A DNA stretch of 64,000 nucleotides from Aurantiacibacter odishensis. GTDB lineage: Bacteria > Pseudomonadota > Alphaproteobacteria > Sphingomonadales > Sphingomonadaceae. Within the stretch, counting starts at the first letter, position 1; each line of letters begins with the position of its first letter. The notes beneath the pieces are model-generated. The model had not been told where the DNA came from. It did no database searches and was given only the letters and a program-made list of their open reading frames with translations. The DNA lies in NCBI RefSeq assembly GCF_003605195.1, contig NZ_QYOS01000024.1, positions 1 through 64,000 of the forward strand, in the 5' to 3' direction. Shown one piece after another: positions 1 through 9,485 of the stretch. The translations under genes and the position numbers were made by a program.

Positions 1-814
<814 letters not shown>

Positions 815-815
<1 letters not shown>

Positions 816-2200
816 TATGCAGTATCCTTTGTCGGAATCTTGTCGGTTGTCACCGGCGTTGCGGCGACGAGGTCGTCGCCTTCGCGCTCGGGCAACATGA
901 GGAACAGGATCAGCGAGAGGATCGAACCCATCGCCATGATGATCGAGACTACCAGCAGTTCATCGTCGCCCAGCCAGGCAAACAACGCGCCTGCCAGCAG
1001 CGGACTGCCCGCTGCACCCAAACGCCCGACCCCCAGCACGAAGCCGGTGCCGGTGGCGCGGGCGTAGGCGGGGAAGCCGCGCGCGAAGGCGGCGTAGTAC
1101 CCGCTGATCGCTGCGTTGGTGAAGAAGCCGGTCAGGATCGTTGCCCACTGCCAGCCGTCCAGCGTCTCGCGGCCCATGCCGAACGAGACGACCATGACGC
1201 TGCCGATCAGCAACATCAGCGCAGTCGGCCATTTCATGCCGAAGCGCGCCATCACGAAACCGAACAGCGCGGAGCCGAGGAAACCGCCTACGTTCGCCCA
1301 CGTCAGCACGGTCGCCGCATCGCTGGGGTCGTAGCCCGGCGGATAGTCGGCCACGATCTGCACGGCGAACTTCAGGATGTAGTAGAAGGTGACGGTGTGG
1401 AACATGTAGCCGAAGGCCAGCAGCAGCGTGACCGGGCGAAGCTGTGGGTTCGACAGGATATCGGTGACCTTGGGCTTTTCCTTGTCGGCGGCCGATGCGG
1501 GCAGCGAACCGATCGCCGGCTTGCCGAACGCGCCCAGTGTCTTGTTCACGCCATCCAGGTTGTCCTTGCTGGCATGGTAGGCGGCGGTTTCGGGCACGAC
1601 CAGCAGCACCACGGGGATAAGGGCCGCCGTGACGATGGCACCGAAATCGAAGACCCCGCGCCAGCCGTAGGTGTCCAGCAGCCATTCCGAAGCCGCAATG
1701 CCGCCCAGGATCGCACCCAGCGGATAACCGGCAACGTAGACGGCGATACAGGCCTTGCGCCACTTGTTGTTGGTGCTCTCCGCCGTCACCGCATTGGTGG
1801 CGGCCAGCATGCCGCCGATGCCGATGCCGGTGATGAAGCGGTAGACGAACATGTCGCCAACGCCATTGGCATGGCCTGCCATCCACATGCCCCCCGCCAT
1901 CGCGACAAGGCAGGCGATCATGGTGTTCTTGCGCCCGAACTTGTCGGCCGCGCCGCCCAGCAGGACGGAGCCGAATCCCATGCCCACCAGCTCTGCCGAA
2001 AGCACGATGCCGAGCTCGCTGCGGGGAATGCCCCAGTCAGCGGTAATGCCCGGCGCGGCAAATGCGCTGGAAAGCACATCGAACCCGTCGAGCGCGTTGA
2101 GCAGCACCATCAGCACCACGACCGCCCATTGGCGCCAGTGCATTTCGGTGTCGTTAATTACGGTAATGGGGTTTGCAGCCCCGCCTGACGGTCCGGCCAT
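815..2200 (-). CDS. MFS transporter, aromatic acid:H+ symporter (AAHS-like)
   Basis: This 461-residue inner-membrane protein of the major facilitator superfamily probably has 12 membrane helices. Near the N-terminus it carries D38-G-F-D41, the motif of the aromatic acid:proton symporter branch (PcaK/BenK type), and the loop 2-3 signature [10 protein letters not shown] at about 82-91. It is the middle gene of an apparent marR-mfs-frmA operon: the marR stop lies 31 bases upstream and its own stop overlaps the frmA start. The likely job is proton-coupled uptake of an aromatic acid used by the neighbouring enzymes. The substrate cannot be read from the sequence; vanillate-like or stilbene-derived acids are plausible from context. 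Confidence 0.85.
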
Positions 2201-2231
2201 AATTGACTTTGTCCTCTCCCTGGGAAAGCCC

Positions 2232-2696
2232 CTATTCGTGGATTCTGCTGAGCATTTCCACCAATTTCTCGACTTCGTCCGACGTGAAGCGGCTTTTCAG
2301 CCATGCTTCATGCTCTTCGATGCATCGTTTCGCCTGCTCCAGCGCCTCCTCGCCGTCGTCCGTGAGGTGGAGCGACTGCTTGCGTCCGTCGCTGCTGCTT
2401 TTCTCCCGCCGCAGGTATCCGCGCTCCTGCAGGCGGTTGACGATGGTCATGGTGGTGGCCCGGTCCATGCGCAGGCGACTGCCCAGCTCGATCTGGGACA
2501 CAGCCGGATTCGAACCGATCAGCCACAGCACGCTGACCTGTTTCTGGGTCAGCCCCAGTGCGGCAAACGTCTCGGTAAAATGGCGATAGACTGCGCCGTG
2601 CGCCAGCCGGATGTGAAAGCCCACGATGCCGTCCAGCTCGCCGAATTCGGGCGCGTCGGTATCGGAATTGTCTTCGGTCAATGCGGATTGGGCCAA
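2232..2696 (-). CDS. MarR family transcriptional regulator
   Basis: This 154-residue protein is a MarR-type winged-helix regulator. The recognition region runs QIELGSRLRMDRATTMTIVNR and is followed by the wing with the conserved D-G-R (SSSDGRKQSLHLTDDG). Short helices at either end fit the usual dimer interface. It is the first gene of the minus-strand operon with the MFS transporter and frmA and is divergent from the lignostilbene-dioxygenase gene, 70 bases away. Proteins of this family usually repress adjacent catabolic genes until an aromatic ligand binds. The inverted repeat at 2715-2753 spans both promoters and is the obvious candidate target. Ligand and operator are inferred. Confidence 0.9.
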   Translation of the reverse strand: MAQSALTEDNSDTDAPEFGELDGIVGFHIRLAHGAVYRHFTETFAALGLTQKQVSVLWLIGSNPAVSQIELGSRLRMDRATTMTIVNRLQERGYLRREKSSSDGRKQSLHLTDDGEEALEQAKRCIEEHEAWLKSRFTSDEVEKLVEMLSRIHE

Positions 2697-2714
2697 GGTC
2701 CTGCTCTCGTCTTG

Positions 2715-2753
2715 CTTGCGGTTTTGTTAGTAAAGCATACAATCTTCCGCAAG
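2715..2753. promoter_or_regulatory. Divergent promoter pair inside an inverted repeat (candidate MarR operator)
   Basis: The arms CTTGCGG (2715-2721) and CCGCAAG (2747-2753) are perfect inverted repeats 25 bases apart. Reading right, TTGCGG at 2716-2721 is followed after 16 bases by TACAAT at 2738-2743, a good sigma-70-like promoter for the dioxygenase gene. Reading left, the mirror TTGCGG is followed after 17 bases by TAACAA (2729-2724), a weaker -10 for marR. Each arm therefore carries the -35 of one direction, so one protein bound across the dyad could control both operons. The dioxygenase RBS (aaggagag) follows directly. Confidence 0.55.
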
Positions 2754-2766
2754 GAGAGGACTGAAA

Positions 2767-4248
2767 ATGGCGCAATTCCCCGATACCCCGAACTACACTG
2801 GCTTCAATACCCCCAGCCGGATCGAGGCCGATATCGCGAACCTGCAGCATACGGGCGAAATCCCGCCCGAACTCGACGGCGCGTTCTTCCGCGTGCAGCC
2901 AGACCCGCAATTCCCCCCGCGACTGGGGGACGACATCTCCTTCAACGGCGATGGCATGATCACTCGCTTTCACTTCCACGACGGACAGTGCGATTTCCGC
3001 CAGCGCTGGGCGCAGACCGACAAGTGGAAGCTGGAGAACGAGGCGGGCAAGGCGCTGTTCGGCGCCTACCGCAACCCGCTTACCGACGATGAAAGCGTGA
3101 AGGGCAAAATTCGCGGCACGGCCAACACCAATGCCTGGCTCTACGGCGGCAAGCTGTGGGCGCTGAAGGAAGATTCGCCCGCGCTGGTGATGGACCCTGC
3201 GACGATGGAAACGGTCGGTTACGAAAAGTTCGGCGGCAAGATGACCGGCGAGACTTTTACCGCGCACCCCAAGCTCGACCCCGACAGCGGCAACATGGTC
3301 GCCATCGGCTACGCCGCCAGCGGCATGCACACCGACGACGTGACCTATTACGAGATCAGCCCGGAGGGTGAACTCGTGCGCGAGGAATGGTTCAAGGTGC
3401 CCTATTACTGCATGATGCACGACTTCGCGATCACGCCGGATTATCTGGTGCTGCATATCGTGCCCAGCATCGGCAGCTGGGAGCAGCTCGAGGAAGGCAA
3501 GCCCGCCTTCATGTTCGACACGACCAAGCCGGTCTACCTCGGCATCATCCCGCGCCGCGAAGGGCTGAAGAACGACGACATCCGCTGGTTCAAGCGCGAC
3601 AACTGCTTCGCCAGCCACACCATGAACGCCTGGCAGGACGGGACGAAGATCCATTTCGTGACGCCGGAATCGAAGAACAACTTCTTCCCCTTCTTCCCCG
3701 ACATCCACGGCGCGCCGTTCAACCCGCAGGAATCGGTGACGCACCTCACCGAATGGGTGGTGGACCTGTCCAGCAACGGCGACGAATTCGCCGAAATCAA
3801 CAGGCTGAGCGATACCTTCAGCGAATTCCCGCGGATCGATGATCGCTTCACCGGGCGCAAGAACCGCTACACCTGGGGCCTGGAAATCGACATGGCTCGC
3901 CCGCTGAACCTGCCGGGCGGCAGCGCCAGCGGCGCGCCGATGAACTGCCTGTTCTTGAAGGACATGGAAACCGGAAAGGAACAGCATTGGTGGGCAGGGG
4001 AGACCAGCACCTTGCAGGAACCCTGCTTCATCCCGCGCAGCAAGGACGCGCCCGAAGGCGACGGCTGGATCGTCATGGTCTGCAACCGCCTGGCCGAACA
4101 CCGCAGCGACCTGCTGGTGTTCGACGCGCTCGATATCGAGAAAGGCCCCGTCGCCACGATCAACGTGCCGATCCGCCTGCGCTTCGGCCTGCACGGCAAT
4201 TTTGCCCGCAGCCAGGATATCGGACTGAAAGTGCCCGAAGCGGCCTGA
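2767..4248 (+). CDS. lsdA: Carotenoid-oxygenase family, lignostilbene-alpha,beta-dioxygenase-like (LsdA type)
   Basis: This 493-residue non-haem iron dioxygenase belongs to the carotenoid cleavage oxygenase family. Four histidines in the right contexts should bind Fe(II): H167 (TAHP), H218 (MMHDF), H284 (SHTMNAW) and H476 (GLHGNF). F59, Y101 and K134 fall at the positions I recall as binding the substrate phenol in Sphingomonas LsdA, which points to central-bond cleavage of 4-hydroxystilbenes to two aryl aldehydes such as vanillin rather than to carotenoid cleavage. The start is set by aaggagag 7 to 12 bases upstream. It is divergent from marR, and an exported hydrolase follows 15 bases downstream. 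The family is certain; the lignostilbene substrate is a strong inference. Confidence 0.88.
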   Translation: MAQFPDTPNYTGFNTPSRIEADIANLQHTGEIPPELDGAFFRVQPDPQFPPRLGDDISFNGDGMITRFHFHDGQCDFRQRWAQTDKWKLENEAGKALFGAYRNPLTDDESVKGKIRGTANTNAWLYGGKLWALKEDSPALVMDPATMETVGYEKFGGKMTGETFTAHPKLDPDSGNMVAIGYAASGMHTDDVTYYEISPEGELVREEWFKVPYYCMMHDFAITPDYLVLHIVPSIGSWEQLEEGKPAFMFDTTKPVYLGIIPRREGLKNDDIRWFKRDNCFASHTMNAWQDGTKIHFVTPESKNNFFPFFPDIHGAPFNPQESVTHLTEWVVDLSSNGDEFAEINRLSDTFSEFPRIDDRFTGRKNRYTWGLEIDMARPLNLPGGSASGAPMNCLFLKDMETGKEQHWWAGETSTLQEPCFIPRSKDAPEGDGWIVMVCNRLAEHRSDLLVFDALDIEKGPVATINVPIRLRFGLHGNFARSQDIGLKVPEAA

Positions 4249-4263
4249 CCCGGGGGGAGGAAA

Positions 4264-5532
4264 GTGATGATAGATTGCAAGGTGTTGTCCTGCCTGGCGG
4301 GACTGACTTTGGTGGCGACCTCGGCGCCCGCCTTCGCGCAGGACGAGGACTGGCGGGCGTGGGACGTAGCGGAGGGGTGCCGGGGCCTCGCGCCGCTCGA
4401 TGATATCGAGACCGGGCCCTCGCTGGCCTTTCGCGACCCTTCACCGGCCACCATCGCCATGCGCCGCGAACTGCTCAATCCCGCAGTCAATTCCTTCACC
4501 TTTCGAGAGGTGGACGAGGTCTTCGCCCACCGCTTGGTGAACGCCGCCGCAGAGTCGACCGACTTGCCGGAGGCAGAGGGTTTCGTGATGCCCGGCGACT
4601 ACGCTGCCTTCGCCCATGCGACCCACACCGACGCCATGCTAGTGATGCGCGACGGGGCGATCGTTTTCGAGGACTACCGCAACCGCTTCTCTCCGGATGA
4701 ACGCCATAGCGGATTCTCCATGTCGAAGACGATCGTCGCCCTGCTGGTAGGGCAGGCCCTTGGGCGCGGCGAGATAGCCTCGCTGGATGATCCGGCGACA
4801 CGTTACTGGCCTGCGCTGGAAGGCGGCGGATATGACGGCGTGACGATCCGCAATCTGCTGGAGATGCGCAGCGGCGTCGATATCGAGGAGCGCTACGACT
4901 TCGGCGAAAACCCCAGCCTCGCCGCCTGCATCCACGATACTGCCATCGTCCTGAACCGCGCCCGCTTCGCAGATTTCGGCATCGCGGTCGGGCGGCGGGA
5001 GGAGCCGGGCAGCGGCTTCAACTACGCAACGCTCGACACCGCCGTGCTTGGCCGCATTCTGGAAGAGGCGACAGGCACGCCGCTGGAGCAACTGACTGCC
5101 GAGCGTTTGTGGGAGCCGCTTGGCGCGGCGCACGAGGCTTTCTGGCTGGCCGACGGGCCGCAGGGCACCGGACGCGCTCTCGCCGGAATGGGCTTCAACG
5201 CCACGCTGCGCGATTTCGCCCGTCTCGGGCAACTGATGCTGGACGATGGCCTCTCGAACGGAGAGCGCCTCCTTCCCGAAGGCTGGGTCGCTCAGATGAC
5301 GGCGATGCGCCCGCTCGATCCCGACAGCCCGCTTCCCGGCTACGGCTTCCAGACCTGGCAGCTGGGAAAGGAGCCGGGCGCGTACTCGGCCGTCGGTCTT
5401 GCGGGGCAATACATTTATGTCCACCCGCAAAGCCGCACGGTTATCGTGAAGCTGAGCCACTATCCGCCCGGTGCCGAACTGGACGACGTGGTGGGGCATT
5501 ACTTCGCGCAGGTGGCGAATACTTCGATGTAA
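4264..5532 (+). CDS. Exported serine hydrolase, beta-lactamase/6-aminohexanoate-dimer-hydrolase-like
   Basis: This protein of about 420 residues has a signal peptide ending ATSAPAFAQ and a beta-lactamase class C/penicillin-binding fold. The motif S-M-S-K near residue 156 provides the nucleophile serine and general base, a tyrosine in FNYATLD sits where the second motif is expected, and GLAGQYIYV near the C-terminus is a third-motif variant found in esterase and amidase members such as NylB. Translation may begin at GTG 4264 or ATG 4267 behind ggggggagg. It probably shares a transcript with the dioxygenase gene upstream. Relatives hydrolyse esters or amides, so it could free an aromatic substrate in the periplasm, but nothing in the sequence fixes the substrate. 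True antibiotic resistance is unlikely. Confidence 0.82.
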   Translation: MMIDCKVLSCLAGLTLVATSAPAFAQDEDWRAWDVAEGCRGLAPLDDIETGPSLAFRDPSPATIAMRRELLNPAVNSFTFREVDEVFAHRLVNAAAESTDLPEAEGFVMPGDYAAFAHATHTDAMLVMRDGAIVFEDYRNRFSPDERHSGFSMSKTIVALLVGQALGRGEIASLDDPATRYWPALEGGGYDGVTIRNLLEMRSGVDIEERYDFGENPSLAACIHDTAIVLNRARFADFGIAVGRREEPGSGFNYATLDTAVLGRILEEATGTPLEQLTAERLWEPLGAAHEAFWLADGPQGTGRALAGMGFNATLRDFARLGQLMLDDGLSNGERLLPEGWVAQMTAMRPLDPDSPLPGYGFQTWQLGKEPGAYSAVGLAGQYIYVHPQSRTVIVKLSHYPPGAELDDVVGHYFAQVANTSM

Positions 5533-5557
5533 GTAAGCCGCGTGGATGACGGCGGAG

Positions 5558-6220
5558 CTAATCCAGGACGATGTAATTCTGCGTATCCGCGTCCCACTGG
5601 AAGGCCGTGCCGATGGGCGAATCCAGCAGGTGGAGCCAGCGGTCGTCGGCATTGAGCACCGAACCAAGGGCAATGTAATGTGGCTTGGCGCCGTCCCGTT
5701 CGTCCTGCGCGATGCCTTCGTCCGTTCCGCGGATTCGCCATCCGCTGTCGGGATAGCGATCGCCCTCCTGCGTCATGTCCGGATCTTCCCGGTAAAGATA
5801 GTCGGCATGGCTGCGCCCGCGCAGCACGCAATCGTCGACGAAGCACCGGTCCCAGTACTCTCGCGGCTCGGGCACCGTGGGTCTGGGGTTGTCCTTGTGG
5901 AACGCCGTGCCGATAGCATGGGTGAGCGGCACGCGGACACGGTCGCCTTCGCGGATCAGGCTCATGCCGGCGGGCTGGCTGTCGAGCGTGCCGGTGACCA
6001 TTCCATCGTCGACACTCCCGATCAGCACCCACATGCGTTCCGCGGAATATTCAGGCTCGCCTTCCGTCTGGCGGAAGATGATCTGGACGCCATCCAGCGG
6101 TTTCAGCGCCGCCAGCTCGTCGGAATGGGGAAGGAAAAAGGTATAGGGGTTCGCCGCCGCAACCGGGCGCGGGTCGTCTATTGCAATGCCCCTTGGCAAA
6201 ATCGTAGCGGTCATCGCCAT
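5558..6220 (-). CDS. DUF2314/DUF2185-like two-domain protein (immunity-protein-like)
   Basis: This 220-residue soluble protein has no signal peptide and appears to consist of two related parts. The N-terminal half (about 50-110) has the pattern ERMWVLIG..GTLDSQP..LIREGDRVRV of DUF2314-like domains. The C-terminal half (about 125-220) has ADYLYREDPD, DSGWRIRGTDE and a closing DSPIGTAFQW that resemble DUF2185, a domain also filed as immunity protein Imm33. No toxin or secretion gene is adjacent, so an immunity role is not supported by context. It is convergent with the serine hydrolase and divergent from the DUF3237 gene. The domain calls are from memory and moderate. Confidence 0.6.
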   Translation of the reverse strand: MAMTATILPRGIAIDDPRPVAAANPYTFFLPHSDELAALKPLDGVQIIFRQTEGEPEYSAERMWVLIGSVDDGMVTGTLDSQPAGMSLIREGDRVRVPLTHAIGTAFHKDNPRPTVPEPREYWDRCFVDDCVLRGRSHADYLYREDPDMTQEGDRYPDSGWRIRGTDEGIAQDERDGAKPHYIALGSVLNADDRWLHLLDSPIGTAFQWDADTQNYIVLD

Positions 6221-6289
6221 GTATTAGCGCACACTGGTTGACGTTTTGCACCGCTGGACGGAACAGGGGCGAAGGAAGAGGAGACGCCG

Positions 6290-6751
6290 ATGATCGAACC
6301 CGGACTGGAATTTGTCTACGAGGCCAGTGGAGAGCTGGAGGAGCCGCGCCAGATCGGCGAAACTTACGACGGTACACGTCGCATCATTCCGATACTGTCG
6401 GGCGGATATGTGAAGGGCCCGAAGATATCGGGTAAGCTGATGGGCAATTCCGCCGACTGGCAGCTCACCCGCTCCGACGGGGTGACGGTGGCGGATGCGC
6501 TCTATGCCATCGAGACCGACGACGGCGCACTGATCCAGATTCGCAATCGCGGGCTGCGCCACGGGCCGGTGGAGGTGATGCGTCGCCTCGTTGCGGGAGA
6601 AGATGTCGATCCCAGCGAATACTATTTCCGCACCGTGCCAGAATTCATCGCGCCCGAGGGGAAATACGACTGGCTCAACCGCTCCATCTTCGTGTGCAGC
6701 GGGGCCCGTTATGCAAACTCGATCAAGCTCTGGGTGTGGCGGGTGACCTGA
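6290..6751 (+). CDS. DUF3237 (UPF0311) family protein
   Basis: This 153-residue protein matches the DUF3237 family over its whole length: an N-terminal L-E-F-V-Y-E-A strand, IPILSGGYVKGPKISGKLM, the central NSADWQL, an RNRGLRHGP strand and a C-terminal FRTVPEF..W segment. Members are small beta-rich cytoplasmic proteins often found next to aromatic-degradation genes; their biochemical role is not established as far as I know. The start follows aggaagaggag. A strong terminator stands downstream at 6825-6860. Its place between two aromatic-catabolism blocks is suggestive only. Confidence 0.8.
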   Translation: MIEPGLEFVYEASGELEEPRQIGETYDGTRRIIPILSGGYVKGPKISGKLMGNSADWQLTRSDGVTVADALYAIETDDGALIQIRNRGLRHGPVEVMRRLVAGEDVDPSEYYFRTVPEFIAPEGKYDWLNRSIFVCSGARYANSIKLWVWRVT

Positions 6752-6824
6752 CTTCGCTTGGAAGTGGCAGGAAGGTTAGCCTGCGTGGGAGCAATTCCCG
6801 CGCCGTTCTCTTCCTCCCCCATGG

Positions 6825-6860
6825 AAAAGGGGCGGCCCTCGCGAGCCGCCCCCCTTTTTG
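6825..6860. terminator. Bidirectional rho-independent terminator
   Basis: The arms GGGGCGGC (6829-6836) and GCCGCCCC (6845-6852) pair perfectly around an 8-base loop. On the plus strand a T run follows (6855-6859); on the minus strand the flanking AAAA at 6825-6828 reads as T. It can end both the DUF3237 transcript and the convergent autotransporter transcript. Confidence 0.85.
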
Positions 6861-6894
6861 CGTTTCGAGAACTCCGGCGCGTGGCCGGATTTCC

Positions 6895-9204
6895 TTACCA
6901 GGTAACCTGGAAACCGGCGCGCGCGCCGACTTCGCCTTCGTCGAAGCCGATGCCGAGTCCGCCGGTGAAGGCTGCATTGTCGTTGATGCGGGCAGCAAAG
7001 CTGGCCGAACCGGCAACGCGGTTGTTGTAGTAGCCGAAGCCGCCGGCGACGCCGAAGCTATCGGTCGGCATGAGAACCGGCGATTCCATCGACAGCGCCA
7101 TGGCAACGCCTTCGTTCGCTTCCCGAACGCCCTTGGCGTTCTGGGACGTGAGGTCGAACAGCGTAGCCGTCTGGCCCTGCAGATCGGCGATGGCTGCCGC
7201 GTTGGAGGCGATATTGGCCGTGTTGGCGGCAATCAAGTCCGAGTTCACGGACAGGTTCTGGATCGCAACAGTATTTGCAGCGATGCTCTGGCGGATGGTC
7301 GTATCGACACCCACGACGCCGTTGGCATCGACCGTCATCACTTCCCCCGCGTCGGCCTGTGCAGCCGTGCTGGCAGCGATGTCACCGATACGCACCGCGC
7401 TGCCCGTGCCGCCGAGGGCGACCTGGTTTGCGGCCGTGGCGGTTGCGCCAACGCCGAGAGCGGTGGAACCGGCGAATGCTGCCGTTGCGCCGTTGCCGAT
7501 GGCAACTGCATCGACGCCGGAAGCGACCGCGAGGTTACCGATCGACACGGCACCGTCCGCTGAAGCCAGCGCGGCTTCACCAACCGATACCGAACGGACG
7601 CCGGAAGCGGTAGCGAGGTGGCCGAGAGCGGTCGCGCGTTCGGCACTTGCGGACGAACGCCAGCCGAATGCCGTGGCACCCGGTCCCTGAGCCAGTGCTT
7701 CGCCGCCGATCGCGGTGGTCGAATTGCCCAGTGCCTGCGCACCGGTACCGGCATCGTCACCGCCGATGGCGATGGCGTCCACGCCGTCTGCAACGCTGTT
7801 GTTACCGATGGCGATGCTGGCGTCTCCGGCAGCTTCGGCAGCATAGCCGGTTGCTACCGAAGCGAAGCCATTGGCGTTGGCTGCGAAACCGGTTGCGACT
7901 GCACCCTGCTGGAAGGCGAAGCTGTCGTTGCCGATAGCGATCGATTCGACACCGTCGGCCGTGGCATCGCGGCCGATGGCCAGCGAATCTTCCTCGCGGG
8001 CCTGGGCGCGGAAGCCCAGAGCCGTTGCACCGAAGCCTTCAGCAGACGAACGGTTGCCGAGGGCAGTGGTGCGATCGCCCAGCGCGCTGGCCTGCTGGCC
8101 ATATGCAGAGGAATAATCGCCGACTGCTTCTGCTTCGGCACCGGTTGCGGTTGCGCCGATACCACTTGCGGCTGCCAGCGAACCGATGGCGGTGGACTGC
8201 ACGCCGAAGGCAGCGCTGTCGTTGCCGATGGAGACGGATTGGACATCGTTGGCCGTGGCATCGCGGCCCACGGCCAGTGCATCTTCGTCACGGGCCTGGG
8301 CGCGGAAGCCAACAGCCGTTGCGCCAAAGCCTTCGGCGGACGAACGGTTGCCAAGGGCAGTGGTGCGTTCGCCCAGCGCGCTGGCCTGCTGACCATAGGC
8401 GGACGAGTAATCGCCGACTGCTTCTGCTTCGGCACCGGTGGCGGTTGCGCCGATGCCGCTGGCGGAGGCCTGCGAACCGATGGCTGTGGACTGCACGCCG
8501 AAAGCTTCGCTGGTGCTGCCGATCGCGGTCGATTCAAGATCGTTGGCGGTGGCATCGCGGCCGATAGCGGTTGTTTCTTCGGTGCGGGCCTGGGCGCGGA
8601 AGCCCACGGCGGTCGCGCCGAAATCGACGGCTGAGGAACGGTTGCCGATCGCGGTGGCGCGCTCGCCGTCCGCGCTGGCCTGCTCGCCGTAAGCCGTCGA
8701 GTAGTCGCCGGTTGCGGACGACAGTGAGCCCGTGGTGGTGGCACCGATGCCGTTGGCGATCGATTCATTGCCGATGGCGGTCGAGAAATCGGTCTGCGCG
8801 TCGGCATTCTCGCCGATGGCCAGCGAACGAACGCCCTGTGCGGTGGCCAGGTGGCCCAGCGCGGTTGCGCGTTCTGCCGTAGCTTCAGCCTGCCAGCCGT
8901 AGGCGGTGGCACCCGGACCGGTGGCTTCACTTTCGCCGCCCACTGCGGTGGTGGAAGGACCGTTGGCTTCTGCATCCTCCCCGCAGGCCAGCGCATCTTC
9001 GCCGGTGGCCGTCGCATTGGCGAGGGTAATACCTGCGATATCGTTATTCAGGATGCACTCGTAGCCATCGTCGCCAGGAATTTCCTGTGCGCTGGCAAGA
9101 GTGGCGGAAGCGCCGACAGTTGCGATGGTTGCAATTGCGAGGCTTGACGCACCAAGCGCCATGGTTGTCAACTTGCCGAATGGTTTCGAATGGGAATTCT
9201 GCAT
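6895..9204 (-). CDS. Trimeric autotransporter adhesin (YadA-like)
   Basis: This 769-residue surface protein starts with a signal peptide ending near TLASAQE. Residues of about 55-600 consist of YadA-head-type repeats of roughly 14 residues with the pattern A-x-G-x-x-A/S-x-A, as in TALGHLATAQGV and TAIGNRSSA. A short stalk-like segment at about 620-685 (IAANTVAIQNL, NTANIASNAAAI) leads to a C-terminal YadA anchor domain (about 700-769) that ends in tryptophan, as expected for insertion into the outer membrane by Bam. The head probably forms a trimeric left-handed beta-roll used for adhesion or autoaggregation. The gene contains a 294-base tandem repeat (7920-8801). It stands alone, bounded by a terminator. 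Confidence 0.88.
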   Translation of the reverse strand: MQNSHSKPFGKLTTMALGASSLAIATIATVGASATLASAQEIPGDDGYECILNNDIAGITLANATATGEDALACGEDAEANGPSTTAVGGESEATGPGATAYGWQAEATAERATALGHLATAQGVRSLAIGENADAQTDFSTAIGNESIANGIGATTTGSLSSATGDYSTAYGEQASADGERATAIGNRSSAVDFGATAVGFRAQARTEETTAIGRDATANDLESTAIGSTSEAFGVQSTAIGSQASASGIGATATGAEAEAVGDYSSAYGQQASALGERTTALGNRSSAEGFGATAVGFRAQARDEDALAVGRDATANDVQSVSIGNDSAAFGVQSTAIGSLAAASGIGATATGAEAEAVGDYSSAYGQQASALGDRTTALGNRSSAEGFGATALGFRAQAREEDSLAIGRDATADGVESIAIGNDSFAFQQGAVATGFAANANGFASVATGYAAEAAGDASIAIGNNSVADGVDAIAIGGDDAGTGAQALGNSTTAIGGEALAQGPGATAFGWRSSASAERATALGHLATASGVRSVSVGEAALASADGAVSIGNLAVASGVDAVAIGNGATAAFAGSTALGVGATATAANQVALGGTGSAVRIGDIAASTAAQADAGEVMTVDANGVVGVDTTIRQSIAANTVAIQNLSVNSDLIAANTANIASNAAAIADLQGQTATLFDLTSQNAKGVREANEGVAMALSMESPVLMPTDSFGVAGGFGYYNNRVAGSASFAARINDNAAFTGGLGIGFDEGEVGARAGFQVTW
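7920..8801 (-). repeat. Three tandem 294-bp (98-codon) repeats inside the adhesin gene
   Basis: Units begin near 7920, 8214 and 8508. Anchor sequences recur at exactly 294-base spacing: tcgccgactg at 8117 and 8411, with the diverged tcgccggttg at 8705. The two units nearer the 3' end of the gene are closest to each other. Each unit encodes seven 14-residue head repeats, so the copy number can change without breaking the frame or the repeat register. Confidence 0.85.
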
Positions 9205-9485
9205 TTATACCTCCTGTATGGTCGAACCGGGCCGCATAAGGCGATGCGACGGCAGGAGGGACGGTCCCTGGCTATCCATGTAATTAATCCCCCCTAATAG
9301 TGCGTCGCAGCCCCCCCGACTGCGGCGGTTACCCGATTCTGGGTGAGCAACAAGCTAAGACATTTCCTACGAAATGCAGCACCTAAATGCACAAACACGC
9401 CGAAAAGTTTCGGGTGAGAGGGTCTTAGGCAAGTAAAATTTCGCGGTTAACGGCGGGGCAACTTCCTAAACGTCGCGCTAACGCG

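Noticed and set aside
2308-4194. 628-codon open frame antisense to marR and the dioxygenase gene
   Set aside because: It is the shadow of GC-rich coding DNA; the plus strand encodes an intact enzyme with all catalytic residues.
4264-5532. A beta-lactam resistance gene
   Set aside because: The motifs fit esterase/amidase members (S-M-S-K with a non-standard third motif) and the context is catabolic.
7618-8634. 338-codon plus-strand frame rich in Gly, Cys and Ala
   Set aside because: It is the antisense reading of the adhesin repeats and has no start signal or family.
7920-8801. Regularly spaced repeats that might be a CRISPR array
   Set aside because: The repeats are 294 bases long, contiguous, in frame and encode the adhesin head motif, with no spacers and no cas genes.
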